A stretch of DNA of 64,000 nucleotides, taken from the NCBI RefSeq assembly GCF_000150275.1, contig NW_002060946.1:6863855-6927854 (forward strand), read 5' to 3'. The position numbers were made by a program, and so were the translations under genes. Positions within the stretch are counted from its first letter, which is position 1; each line of letters opens with the position of its first letter. This DNA is from Trichoplax adhaerens. Taxonomy: Eukaryota; Placozoa; Uniplacotomia; Trichoplacea; Trichoplacidae. This document shows positions 22,801 to 35,100 of the stretch, one piece after another. A model generated the notes under the pieces. The model was not told where the DNA came from. It saw only the letters and a program-made list of their open reading frames with translations, and searched no databases.

Positions 22801-25064
22801 ACCGGCATGTCCGTATCGGGGTACGGTACATTTGTTTCCTGTAAACTTATTTCTACCGCACGAGCGATATCATCATCCATTTTGTCGCTAGTTAAATCGA
22901 TTGTGATTTTATCAGCTTGTTTAAGAGTGTCCTTATCTGCAATCGAAAGACAATTACGATAGCTATTAAAAATTTTTGGTCAAAATGCACTTTATCCTTG
23001 CCGTGCACGCTAATTACTACTATCCGAATGAGCATTAAATTATCAATATCAAAGACAGTAAACATCTGCAATACACTACTACTGTATGTTCATAATATCA
23101 TTTAAATTCGATTCTTTGTGGTAAAAGATACAAAATTATCCTTCAAATAAGTCTTACTGTGCTCTTTTTAAGTACCGTTACATCGATCTGTTTTTTTACA
23201 ATATCATTCCATATGTCGTAATAGTGGAATCAATTTTAGCATGCTATCTACCTTCTCATTATAACTAATCATGCACTATATGCAATGGTGCTGATTGATC
23301 AGTAGTGACGTTACCGTCGTTAGAAAAATGCAGCATAAACAATATAATATATTCCAATACACAGTGATATATTTTGCAAATCTTATGTACTACAAATGTT
23401 AACCTTCAGTAAGCAAAATATTTTATCTAAAAACAAATATTACCTGTCGGCTGAGTCGCACTCTGTGTAAGTGATCAATCGAGCATAAAATAAATGATAA
23501 TTAGTTTTCAATTCCGCTCAAGAACATTACAACAATCTCTTCCAATCAATCAAATAGTAACGGTTATTTAGTCTTTAATTACATGTATGAGTAATTATGT
23601 TTAATCAAGTTTTAACAACATGTACCAACGTAAAGTTTATTTACCTCCTGATTATTAGTATTGAACATTTCTAAGGCTTTTTCTAGATTACCGTTACATG
23701 CCTATGGGAATGAATGGGAATCATGCAGAGATTGATATGATGCTAAATATGAAACATTAGTATGTTATTGGTTTACTTAACATCGTTTTAATCAATAAAT
23801 TCATCTATCTTGGTAATATACATTGGTTTTAAGAAAATCTAGTTGAAGGTTAATTTTGAAATGAGTGAGTATACGCCGCAATTGTAGGCTCCTATACCTA
23901 CAGTATACAGTAGTTATTTGTATACGCAAGACAATAGCGTCACTACATCAAGTTTACGAACGATAGATCTTTTAATGAAAAACTATGAAGTATTGCATTA
24001 AAGTAGGGCCAAACTCTTCTTAAATTTAAACTATGATGCAGTAGCATCAATAAGATTGATTGATAATTGCTATCTAGATGATACTTATCTGCAATCTTTA
24101 AAAGATTGTTTTTATAATGTAGTAGGAAGAATGGTGAGGTAGCTTCCATCATGAAAAGCGTTACGTTGAGACTAACCTTCAGTACTTTTCGAATTTCTTC
24201 TAATGGTTTACCGGTTAACTCATATAACTGATTGATTTGATGTTGCCATGATGCGTCGTTGTCGTCTTCCGGGCTATTAGTAGATTGTTGTATATGCTCT
24301 TCTTCCTGTAAAAGTCATTTTTTCAACAATCAGGCTTAAAAACAAATTGGAAGATATTATTGGTAGTCTATGGTGACTACCATCTCTGTTCAAAGTTGCA
24401 TAATCTCTTGCATCATATCATCAACTATATTATGCTCTATTTTGATATAGGATAAGATTGGTCTATGAGATCAAGGTAGAAGCTGTATGCCAGTAAAAAG
24501 TTGGCCCAAGTCAGGGCCTAGTGGTGATAAAGCTGTCCATCAGTATCATCGATAAGTAGCATACTGCTGTCGATCGAGGTAGTCCAATACACTAATCGTA
24601 TAAAGGTATTTGTATGGAGATGGATATATCATATGACAGTGAACGAGTTCAGTTCTGCAGTCTACATGTTATTTTCGCCTGAAAAAAAATGTGAGGAGTA
24701 CGAAAGCTGATTGAACTACAGTTAATATCATGGTCATAAGAAAGGTGAAGATAGTGTAATCCTACAAAGCAGCAATCCTATTTTATTGGACTACCAATAG
24801 TGGATTGCAACCAACGATCGACTAAGATATTCGCGTACTAGCGGTGTAGTACTCAGTCGTAGTCATTACTATAATACAAGACCTGCTAACATGCTTTCNN
24901 NNNNNNNNNNNNNNNNNNNNNNNNNNNNNNNNNNNNNNNNNNNNNNNNNNNNNNNNNNNNNNNNNNNNNNNNNNNNNNNNAAAATAGTGTAATACGATAC
25001 TATTGACGCTAAAATTATCGAGAAATTTTACCTGAACGCCATTAGGTTGCTTAATTGCCATCAT
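16895..25064 (-). CDS. USP25/28: USP25/USP28-type ubiquitin carboxyl-terminal hydrolase (25 exons)
   Basis: Exons in transcript order (plus coordinates): 25032-25064, 24177-24305, 23645-23701, 23444-23462, 22794-22936, 22608-22681, 22264-22426, 21847-21951, 21571-21663, 21337-21390, 21176-21258, 20969-21057, 20756-20889, 20520-20647, 20282-20377, 20072-20207, 19800-19974, 19595-19665, 19018-19258, 18499-18889, 18359-18425, 18184-18263, 17949-18075, 17666-17861, 16895-17139. Phases agree, giving about 1042 residues (human USP25 and USP28 have about 1055-1077). It is a cysteine protease that removes ubiquitin. The N-terminus has a UBA-like helix region (about 12-75), a SUMO-interacting ITIDLTSD (about 90-97) and a [16 protein letters not shown] (about 101-113). 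The Cys box is [17 protein letters not shown] with catalytic Cys199. LELSRFEF precedes the coiled insertion typical of USP25/28. The His box is SGHYWAFIY with His613, and IND (630-631) supplies the Asn/Asp. The C-terminal half matches the family's helical tail. Exon 4 is a 19-nt microexon. The gene predates the vertebrate USP25/USP28 split, so one symbol cannot be chosen. Confidence 0.93.
24899..24980. other. Assembly gap (82 N)
   Basis: A run of undetermined bases lies within the first intron of the USP25/28 gene, so no coding exon of the model is lost. The bases on either side belong to the start of the repeat-rich region, which may explain why assembly failed here. Confidence 0.98.
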
Positions 25065-25380
25065 CAAGCTACATAACAAGAGACATTAGGCTCGTAATCA
25101 TGAGCGTAGAGGGTAGCTAATGTATAGGGGGAAAACTTTTGGTTGCGTACGCTACAGTATGGAGAAAAAAAAGACAGCCAGCCAGTGGCAGTAGCAGAGG
25201 TTGCGCAGTCGCAGTGGAAATAGACCAATTTCCAAGTTTCAATGACTGTCGTATTCAATTCTCATACTGTCCACTACTAAGCTACTCAGTCATGTATTAG
25301 CAACCAAACAACAGACTAGACTAGGATAAAAGGAAACGAGGACTTGCAAATGTAGATGAATGCTTGAATACCCCATAGTT

Positions 25381-26229
25381 GAGCGTCTCATTATTACTAG
25401 TTAGAGTGGTGCGCGGTCAATTAAACGTTACAGTGCTGTAGCCTGTAGTACTACAGTACTGTACACTGTGTACTGTACAGGTATGAGCCACTTTTCTTTC
25501 TTGAAGGTGCTATTCGCCAATATAAATTGTAGTAAAGCTGCACAATTTGCCGAAAATTATATATATATATATATACAGATAGATACTAACGTAACTGTTC
25601 CAGATCTTACTGTAATCAGAAATTCAGTACTGTCTGTACTGCTGTCTTTATTATTGTACTTTTTGAGCGTCTCGTTATTATTAGTTAGAGTGGTGCGCGG
25701 TCAATTACGTTACAGTGCCGTAGCCTGTAGTACTACAGTACTGTACACTGTGTACAGGTATGAGCCACTTTTCTTTCTTGAAGGTGCTATTCGCCAATAT
25801 AAATTGCAGTAAAGCTGCACAATTTGAGGAAAATTATATATATATATATATATATATACAGATAGATACTAACGTAACTGTTCCAGATCTTACTACAATC
25901 AGAAATTCAGTACTATCTGTACTGCTGTCTTTATTATTGTACTTTTTGAGCGTCTCGTTATTATTAGTTAGAGTGGTGCGCGGTCAATTACGTTACAGTG
26001 CCGTAGCCTGTAGTACTACAGTACAGTACTGTACGGCTATAGGCCACTTTTCTTTCTTTTTTTAAGGTGCTATTCGCCAATATAAATTGTAGTAAAGCTG
26101 CACAATTTGAGGAAATATTATATATATATATATATATATACAGATAGATACTAACGTAACTGTTCAAGATCTTACTGCAACCAGAAATTCAGTACTGTCT
26201 GTACTGCTGTCTTTGTTATTGTACTTAAA
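25381..26229. repeat. Three tandem copies of a 284-bp unit
   Basis: Copies begin with GAGCGTCTC at 25381, 25665 and 25948 and are nearly identical. Each contains GTGGTGCGCGGTCAATTA, a palindromic GTAGTACTACAGTACTGTAC core, GGTGCTATTCGCCAATATAAA, a (TA)n microsatellite of varying length and CAGATCTTACT. Long open frames such as 25468-25812 and 25760-26065 are translations of this repeat and encode the same low-complexity string twice, so they are not annotated as genes. The high identity implies recent duplication. Confidence 0.9.
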
Positions 26230-26439
26230 CAGCTATAACTAACTGACTGGCGGAAAAGAAAAATCGACGAAAAAAGGTGCGAAATATAGGAACGGAATCA
26301 CCAATTTAAAAAAAGGCAAATCAGATTTATCTTTCAGTACAACTCGCGTAGGGTACAGTGTCTGTGCTCTATCATGGACTATTGTACTAAATACTTACAA
26401 GTATTGGGGGTCTAGGACAATTGACCGCTGTACAATGTA

Positions 26440-26650
26440 GTAATGTAGTCTAGGATAGAAACAGTATCAATATAGATTTGATATTGTGAGGATGAATTGA
26501 ATACTTTGCAGCGTTCAATCCTTGACACTGTAAAATTAATTGAATGCAGTAAAGTATCTGTTTCGATATTACCAGGGTAGATTAAATACTTTACAGCATT
26601 CAATCCTATACAGCGTCAAATTAATTTAATTTAATACGGTAAATTGTCTG
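26440..26650. repeat. Inverted plus direct repeat, MITE-like hairpin
   Basis: AATACTTTGCAGCGTTCAAT is followed about 20 nt later by ATTGAATGCAGTAAAGTAT, which is close to its reverse complement. A second diverged copy of the same arrangement, with AATACTTTACAGCATTCAAT, comes next. The whole could fold as a hairpin. A small non-autonomous element is possible, but no target-site duplication was established. Confidence 0.4.
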
Positions 26651-26710
26651 CAGTAAATTATTCGGGTTTCGTCCATGACGATGTTAGTCTCCGAGCTGCA
26701 ACCTTGGTGA

Positions 26711-26760
26711 TACAGTGTATTGTACAGTATGTACTGTACACTGTACACTGTACAGTACAC
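26711..26760. repeat. GTAC-palindrome tract
   Basis: This is a run of overlapping TGTACAGT / ACTGTACA words made of short self-complementary units. It is the same type of tract as the longer one at about 31.3-31.7 kb. It has no coding role. Confidence 0.7.
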
Positions 26761-27038
26761 ATTCTTCTCGGTAGTGACTTTTTACGGAACTGTGTATTGA
26801 AGTATAGTACGCATGCACAATGTTTCAATGCATGATCGCCATGACAACCATTTCGTTTGTATACTACTGTGTACGACTACCGATAAGCTGACTTTAAAAT
26901 TCTAGTCATTTCTCAAGAATATTTTAACTACAGTAACGCTTAAGCTGCAGCAAATTCCTGATTAACGGTTACATTGCCCCCATCGTAACGTAGACACTTA
27001 TTTCTTTTAATTAATATACAATTATATATCTGTAAACC

Positions 27039-29018
27039 ATGTCTGACATATCCGAAGAATATGAAGAGGAAGATCAAGGCCCAAATTTGGGGGTAAGAAA
27101 TCCATCTTTCGTGCTAATTTCATCAAAGCTATGCGATGCAGTTTGAATTTGTTAATACCTTTAGTCTGAATGATGATACGTATACTCATTACAGTTCTAC
27201 TAATCAGTTTAATTAGTATCTTACATCCGTAATAACGGCTAATGCAATCAGAGTTCATTTTTAACAATCGATAAATACGAGACGCCAATGTTACCGTACA
27301 ATCGTTCATTTTTTTGATAAAGCTCAACATGTTATCATAAAGACTTCAATGTGCGATAACAGTATAACGCAATGATATCGGATTCATTATCTTGATGACT
27401 ACATATTTTTGCATAGCTTAATGTAAAGAATGATAATTAAAAACTGATGAAAAGTTAATATAGAGAATAACTCAAAAGCAGGTATTAAAATGTTGATCAT
27501 TTTATGTTGCATAGGAATATGACGGAGAAAGGAATGACGATGGAGAACGTCATGGATTTGGAAAAGCGATTTTACCAAACGGTGACACTTATGAAGGCTA
27601 TTATGAACACGGCAAAAGATTTGGACAAGTAAGAAAATTGATTATTATGCTTGTAAAGTGTAGGCAACCATCTATTCACAGTATGTGCTGATCATTTGAA
27701 GTAAGTAAATCTATAATAATCTTACAAAATATTCCTATTAGGGTACCTATCGTTTTAAGTCTGGAGCTAGGTATGTAGGAGAATATTATCAGGGTAAAAA
27801 GCATGGCCAGGGAATTTTTTGGTATCCAGATGGTTCTAGATATGAAGGTATTGACATATTAAATTAAGAATTATTCCATATTCTGCAATTAGATTGCTTT
27901 ACTTTATAAGGGTGATGATCTGCGTAGAAATGAAATACTAACCTTATTAAATCGGTTACAAAACTTGTCATTTATACACATAGGAAACTGGGTAAATGAT
28001 CAAAGGCACGGTAGTGGTACTTATTTTTACGCTAACAATGATCTCTACGAAGGAAATTGGCTCAATCATCAGAGACATGGGCAAGGTGTTTATACATATG
28101 CTGATACTGGAACCAAAGTAAGTTAGGCATTACCGTATATGTGCTATGCACACTCGTAATAACGTGGAGTTGATAAAGTTGTTATCATATAGAATGATAT
28201 TCTCTTCACTGCTGTAATGTCATCGTATAATTTGACGTATGGCCATTTTTTTAATTCTTCGCAGTATAAAGGAAGTTGGGAGAATGGTAAGAGACAAGGA
28301 TTTGGTGAGTTAATTCATGCAAATCATTCTTATCAAGGCAACTTCACAAGTGATCAGGTAGATATATATTTGTAGTGATTTATTCTATTGCGATGGCTTA
28401 TAAAGAATGTAGTTTATTGGAAATTAAGAAGATATTGCAGTCTATTAGCGATTAAAAGGTAATTTTTTTTATACTTATTGAATAGCCTGAAGGAAAAGGA
28501 AAATATATTTTTGATATTGGTTGTGAGCAACATGGAAATTATGAGCTTGTAGAAATAGTAAGTTTATGGCTGTACTAGTATTTATGCTTTATACTATGTG
28601 CGAGTATTGATGGAATTGAGACCAGGAATAAATATTACGGCAATTGCTTACTCAACTTTAACTATTGCAGTCGCAAGGTGGAATAAATGAAGACGATGAA
28701 CCCGTTAAAATTGTTGTCCCTACATGGAGAAGCGGCAAAGTTAAAGCTAGGAATGTAATTAACGATGACGAAGTTGAAGATATATTGAAGCTTGATAGTA
28801 CCAATAATTCTCGCCCTGAATCTGCTGTGATAGCAGGTAATGGAGAGAATAATCAGCCAGTAGAGGCTAAAGATGAAGAAACTGTTAATAATGAGACGAA
28901 TGATGACAATACCAATATCAGCGAAAATCAAGAAGGTTCGGTGGTACCAGACGTAGTAGCTGGGGAATCTGAGGCACCACCGACCCTGGCGGTAGAGACA
29001 CCAGTTGCAGAAACTTAA
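27039..29018 (+). CDS. RSPH1: Radial spoke head 1 homologue, MORN-repeat protein (7 exons)
   Basis: Exons: 27039-27092, 27515-27628, 27742-27847, 27984-28117, 28265-28357, 28486-28557, 28671-29018. Phases agree, giving 306 residues (human RSPH1 is 309). The N-terminus is acidic ([18 protein letters not shown]). About six to seven MORN repeats follow (residues about 20-180), with motifs such as [34 protein letters not shown] and [14 protein letters not shown]. The sequence then runs through [13 protein letters not shown] into [13 protein letters not shown]. The order and spacing match vertebrate RSPH1/meichroacidin. The C-terminal third is low-complexity and acidic, as in the family. RSPH1 is a structural part of the radial spoke head of motile 9+2 axonemes, so this gene implies motile cilia in the organism. 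The start was chosen at the first ATG, just before the conserved acidic leader. Confidence 0.96.
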
Positions 29019-29452
29019 AAGGATCTCATACCTATCACTATAGCGCTTACAATCATTCTTGATAACACTAAGTAAAAAAATCTTCATTTGAGAGACATCT
29101 GGCTATGAATTGTGATGCTGTAAGCTTATCCCATTGATTTTTCATTGGGCACTATTTTAACGTAATGGTGCTATAATCTGTATGTACTATTTTCTATCAT
29201 TTGTCTCCATTTATAAGATCAATCTCACTCGATTAAGTCTAAATAACTCTAAACCTACGTACAGACAATTATTAGTATTGTAATTTACTGTTAGAAAAGC
29301 AAAAGTCACTAATAGTAGCTTCATGATATGTTTACTTTGATGCGTACGCGATAACGTTACGCTGTCATGCAATATCCGCTTGTAATTAAACCATACTCTT
29401 GCAGTCTTGCTACCATCAATAGCTTGTGTTGTTAATATTTACTGTAATATGA

Positions 29453-29458
29453 AATAAA
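29453..29458 (+). terminator. Probable polyadenylation signal of RSPH1
   Basis: AATAAA lies 435 nt downstream of the RSPH1 stop codon on the same strand. It fits a 3' UTR of moderate length. The cleavage site cannot be placed from sequence alone. Confidence 0.4.
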
Positions 29459-31280
29459 ATACGGAGATATGATAAAGTAATTCATAATACTGCGTCTTGC
29501 ATGGGTGATATCGCATTTGGATTATTGAATTTTGACAACATAGGATTGTTTCCTATAGAGGATTTGAATCGATAGCTGGCGAGTAATTGCTGAGTATTTG
29601 TTTTGAGCTTGTTTGTCATTACGTAATTGCAGCGGCGCATTCTTGTATGTTAATCCCACTACATATCTGCTAGTGCGATGCACTCCTTACTGACGCTCCA
29701 TCTATGGTGATTTATAGTGAGTTGTAGTCAAAGGATGGTATACATACATATATGGACTAGTTAGATATTCTCGCGGTATAGTTTTATCTGGTAGTCCTTG
29801 GCCAATGGTCAATATATACTGTAAGGGTAAATACTTTACTAGACAGGACCGTTTGAGTGGAATTGATTCATTAATTGATTCATGATTATAGAATACACAA
29901 TAACTACTGCTGCAGCGCGAGTTATGAGCCTATTGGCTGCAAAGTAACAGTGCTAGATGTTGTAATTCACATACTACATCTATGCAGTAAATATTAAACC
30001 ACTGTTTCAGCTTGACTTGTATACTGACTGAACGGAGCGTACACGTACCAGTGACGGATGGTTCGAAATTTCAAAGAAATAAAATAACTCCATAATGCAG
30101 TCAAGATTATCGAAAAAAATATCAAGTGCCAATGGCTCAAGGTTGTAGAGATCTGTCATGGTAAAAATTTAGCCAAATTTAAAGTAAATACCTTCAAAAT
30201 TGAAAGACCTAATTAAGGGCTACACTATGGCTGAGCATTCGAGCAGTTTTCAACCGGTATCTACTGTCTGTTGTTATATAAGATGGAATATAATAAATAA
30301 ATACTGTGGATGTTATCAATATAACCACGGTACAGATGTACGCTTGTCAGTGTACACATGCTAGCTGCCTACGTGTAAATTATACAGTATAGCATAGATA
30401 GATTGATATTCTGTTATGTCAGGTAGTAGCCTCCTCCTGCGTGTCTCTTTAACGTTCTACCTATGTGCGTTGATTCTCAATCTACAAATAAATCCACTCT
30501 TCATCCTCTCATCGTCTTTAATATCAAATATTGTGTATTTCAAGAAATCATCTTACATACTGTACTGTATGTTAGCGGGACGTTTGCAATCTACTTACTG
30601 TTTCGCAAACGTTCGCTAACATAGTGTCATAGGGCTCGCCAAGCCCATGAAATGGTGGTGGCAAAATGATTGCAGGTAGCGCATAAAGAACAATATTAGA
30701 CTACTATAGTCAATTTGGAAAATTACTATAGTAGCTGGTATCGGAGGGCTTTGTAGATTACTGTAGAAGACCGGTTTATTAATTGGTTGCATCGACTTGT
30801 ATTATACCGTATAGTACACACGATGCAAGCAGACATTCGGTAATAGAACCGATAAATGGTAACATAATGTACAACGTTATTATCAACATCCTGTAGTTCA
30901 ATACGGCACGTATTCGTAGTGACAAGAATCCATTCTTGAACTAATCTACAGGCTTGGTTGTTAATGTAAAAGCAGAAGACTGATGGCTTGTGTTTGCGGA
31001 TGGGTGTGGTGCTGTTAATACTGTACCATACTTCTGACATGGACTACAGATGTGAACTTGTCACTATTTTAGTCCAGTTTTTCTTTCTTTCTTGATTTAG
31101 TTCACCGATTGAAAAGTACAAGCACTGTATGGAGCAAGTTGTGTAACGTATACAGTAGAACTGCGCAGTCCGAATCAGTCGAGGTGTCACTTTTCTAGAT
31201 CTAACCTGTTTACGCTATACTATTTACCTGTCAACAGGCTCAGAGATCGCTATGTAAATGAGCGCATACAACAGAATATA

Positions 31281-31680
31281 TTACACAGTGTACAGTGTAC
31301 AGTGTACAGTGTATAGTACACTCTAAATGGAACATTCTACAGTACGTACAGTACAGTACATACAGTACTGTACAGTACAGTACAGTACACTCCAAATGGA
31401 ACATTCTACTGTACAGTATATACTGTAGGAATGAGTCATACTGAGTCATAGTGTCCACGCACACTGTACAGTACATACTGTAGGAATGAGTCATACTGAG
31501 TCATAGTGTACATACACTGTACAGTACGCAGTACAACACAGCAAGTCGTGAGTCATACAGTACACTACACTACAGTACAGTGACTATGGTCTGTACTGTA
31601 CGGTACTGTACTGTACTCTACTGTACAGTGTACAATACGTGACTGGAACAATGAGGTTTGTACTGTACACTGTACACTCT
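31281..31680. repeat. GTAC-palindrome satellite island
   Basis: Dense overlapping ACAGTGTAC, GTACAGTAC and ACTGTAC words run through about 400 bp. Higher-order duplications are embedded. AAATGGAACATTCTAC recurs about 69 bp apart (near 31326 and 31395). AGGAATGAGTCATACTGAGT recurs 54 bp apart (near 31428 and 31482). Nearly every unit is self-complementary, so both strands could form hairpins. The open frame on the minus strand (31240-31494) is a translation of this simple sequence. Confidence 0.8.
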
Positions 31681-32072
31681 ACAAGCGGTACTAGGAACAG
31701 ACTGCGCTGACTGGAAATGGGAAGAACAAGTTTTGTATGACAAAAATCATCCAATAAACGACTTGCAGTTAGACCGGACAGTTGCAGTAACCGCCGATCC
31801 TATAGTAATAGCAAGGCGTAGAGACGTGTTCATCCATGATCGGTTTTGAATTTTCTCCCTATTTTTATTTTGCGTGGTGCTAGTAGTTGAAAAGAAATTG
31901 GCGTTATAGGAAACATCTAAATCGCAAGTGTCATCCTCTATCGGTAAGTAAGTGAAGAGAATTAATTTTACTTTCTGATTAGCCATCATCCATGTCCATG
32001 TTGGATTAGTGCGGCGGCATCATGCACTTTGATGTGCTGACCGTACTCCCATACTGGGCGATTGATTTTAGC

Positions 32073-32137
32073 CCACCATGGTATCGTCGAGAGAGGGTTC
32101 CGTTAACGCGCTAACCCCTCTCCTAGTCACCATGGTA
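32073..32137. repeat. GC-rich imperfect palindrome
   Basis: ACCATGGTA occurs at both ends in inverted orientation. GAGAGAGGGTT in the left arm pairs with AACCCCTCTC in the right, and GTTAAC lies at the centre. The surrounding 250 bp are visibly richer in G+C than the rest of the window. It could be a structured RNA, part of a mobile element or a cruciform-forming site. I could not match it to a known RNA family. Confidence 0.45.
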
Positions 32138-35100
32138 CACTGGTACTGGACCAGTGCGGGGCAAGGGATGCCATCGGGAAGATGGAATAGCTTGCTTGCA
32201 ATCGAATTTTTTCATACCAAATATTCTTGCCTTGAGAATACTTGTAGCCTTGATTTCTACGTTAGGCTAGACAGCGCTATATAGCGATGGCCTTGGAGTC
32301 GGTAGGCTTCCACGGTCGAAGGATTGATGAGTTGATCATTGGCAGCAGCGATATCCAGCGATAATAATTGATCAAGCATGATCGACGCTAGCCTATCGAT
32401 GAATCAGGGCTGCAAGTTTGATTTTGGTCACAACATTTTTTTTTTCATGACTTGATGTTTTGCGATAATGATATCATAACTTACCATCATGTTAACATTA
32501 CAACTAGATGTTCTTCTCATCAACAAAAATAAAATAAGAATAAACACTTACCCTTGATTGTCGACAAATGACTTGAAAAATTGGCTTAATTGATGCTTAA
32601 CATGTGCATTTATTTTGATACGGATCGTATACAAATGGCTGTACTTTTGAGTAGACGCCTGCTTCTTGTTGCTCTATTTTAAAGCATGTTCCCAATCTCT
32701 CTGATTCAATGTTTCAACTCTTAGCCCGTTACCCTTTCTTTTTTATCGCACAATCGCTTCCATTTTTTTTTGTAGGATATCCAGTAAACTTTGTGGAGTA
32801 GAATAGAGTTTACAAGCTTACGGTAGAATGATGAACGCGTATGTAGAAAACTTTAACCCACCTAGTTGCTATCAGGACTTGAATCATCAACAGTTTCGAC
32901 TCGTATTTGAAGTTGAGAAAAGAATTCACTGTCCCAACTCTTCTATTTGAGAATGAACGACATAGTTTAATGATGGGACTACAACAATGTTAACATCTTA
33001 ATCAACGTTATGCGTACGGCTATCCGTTGTGCCGACCGATAGCACAGTCATGAAAAGGCCGTGCCACAGGATCCAACTCACTTTTCACGTAGTGTTTCCC
33101 GTTGGCATATTTCATTATTTAAAAGAATTTGGATTAATCTAATCCAATTGCTATGATACAAGGCTATAAACTATAGATTCGTATTTTTAATCAAGAAGGG
33201 ATGATTAACTATCTAAGCTAGGTGGAAATTATACTAGAACATACTCATAGATATGACTGCAAGGTACTTGCTTTTACTGTACTTATGATGCTTTACAAAA
33301 CAGGCTTTTGTATCTTTTCTCTTCTACAACTGCATTTCCTTAAGTCTATAAACTTGATACAGCGATGTCATTTGCAACCCAAAAGTATAAACAGTCATGC
33401 AATCGTTGCTCGCTTCGACTCGCTAATTTTCCTGTATTAGTTTTGCTTAGATAAACCGTAGAACAAATGGACGACCTTTTAATTAAAATTTCTTTCCAAG
33501 CTCCCATTTTTGGTGTACCTCTGCACATTCATCGGCAATTGCAGACGTTAGCATCGTCTATTTCACAACATGGGAAATTCATGATTATATATGGAGGTCA
33601 GACTGATGATGAACAATAAGGCAATAGAATAGAGATCATCAATCTCGTTATTTTTTTGAAGAGAAGATGAAGAGTAAGTTTTTACGCCGATTAAAGTATC
33701 AGATTGCAACTAAATCAACTTTCAACTTCGTAAACACATACGTTCCCATCCGTATACTGTAAGAAAAGCTTACTTAACATTCCCCATTAATATTGGATCG
33801 CTACAGGGATATACAGTACTTTGAATAAAAAAATTGACCGAAAGATGATGGAAGTTAAGATCGTTTGACTATGCGATATGTTTGAGATTTTTCAGTTTTC
33901 TTATTTTGTGTACGCTATATTTGCCACAATTTATTTGCCTACTTCCAAGTTCTTCTTAAGCTCAAATTTTATGGAAGAAATAACTAATTGAGGATTACTA
34001 CATATTATTGTAGTCGATGCATAGAATTTTGTGTTCGACTAGAGGCGAGAATCATATCCTTTCTCTTAAATCATTTTTTTGTGTTGGTAAAAGTTTATAT
34101 ATTCAACCACGAACGATCGGCTATTTTAACATTTCCCATGTCGCGCTAGTTTGATATACAGTACAGTAGGCTATTTATGTAATTGTTCAAATAGACGCGC
34201 ATTATTACTGATGTGTTAAAGATTTGCATGGGTTTTAGCAGTAATTTGTTAGTCAGACACAAATAGTTCTGTTTTCCTTCCTGATCATTAATTTAGCAAG
34301 TGCTTCAACTTTTGATATGAAACAACTGTATGCTTCTAGTTATTGCTTGTTAATACTGCATAATTCTCAAATAAATGAAGTATACGCTAAAATACAATTG
34401 TTTCTATATCTTTTAATTAATTATTATACTTAGCTAATGTCGATGATTACTTGGATCACTTGATCAATATCACTTCTAGTACTGTATAATTATACTTGGA
34501 GTAGACGGCTAAGTTAAATCGCTGAACTTTTCTCTCGAATAATAATCTTTTCCTTAATAATATGTCATTTTAATCTTTTGTCATTAGTAAAGTACGCGTA
34601 GAGTACAGTATATTGATAGTGGGGTCTTCGAGGTTTGCGAACGCTTGGTAAAATCGCGGCCAATTTTAGACTAGGAATAGCAATAACTATTTAGGGGAAG
34701 AATGAATTATTTGCAATGTACTACAGCGTAACTACCTAATCGCAAGGATATGATATACGTAGTACTGTCTACCGTATACGATAGAGTAGTCATCAGTCGA
34801 CGATGATGACTTTGAAAATGCAAGCTTGTAAAACAGCGGTAAAGTCAATAATAATAAATGCTGTCTTCAACACCAACGCAAAATGGATGTCAATAATCGT
34901 AATAATAGCTTCTACCAGTTTTATCATATTCAACTATACTAACTATGATGTAGTATACGGAGAATATCATACAAACTAAAAATGAAATTTTAACGGAAAA
35001 ATTAGTACTGTACTGCTTTCGATATGTTGGGCGGTCGGGCAAATAATTGAATATCATCATGCTTTTATGCTTTTTAACTTGCTATCCAGTCCAGTTTGCA

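Larger units (their letters stand above)
25065..27038. other. Divergent intergenic region between USP25/28 and RSPH1
   Basis: The start codons of the two flanking genes face away from each other across about 2 kb, so both promoters should lie here. Much of the interval is repeat: the 284-bp array, the hairpin pair and a GTAC tract, listed separately. No additional gene is supported. Confidence 0.6.

Noticed and set aside
25468-26065. Two long plus-strand frames encoding nearly the same protein
   Set aside because: They are translations of the 284-bp tandem repeat and its (TA)n tract. The repeated protein string follows from DNA duplication, not from a gene family.
28662-29087. Minus-strand frame of 141 codons
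   Set aside because: It lies opposite the last coding exon of RSPH1, whose reading frame is clearly the conserved one.
31998-32062. Similarity of TGCACTTTGATGTGCTGACC to part of U1 snRNA
   Set aside because: Only one hairpin-sized segment resembles U1. The 5' splice-site-pairing end and the other U1 stems are absent upstream and downstream.
32078-32284. Plus-strand frame of 68 codons in the GC-rich islet
   Set aside because: Its openness follows from the local rise in G+C. No domain or splice context supports it, and part of it is the palindrome.
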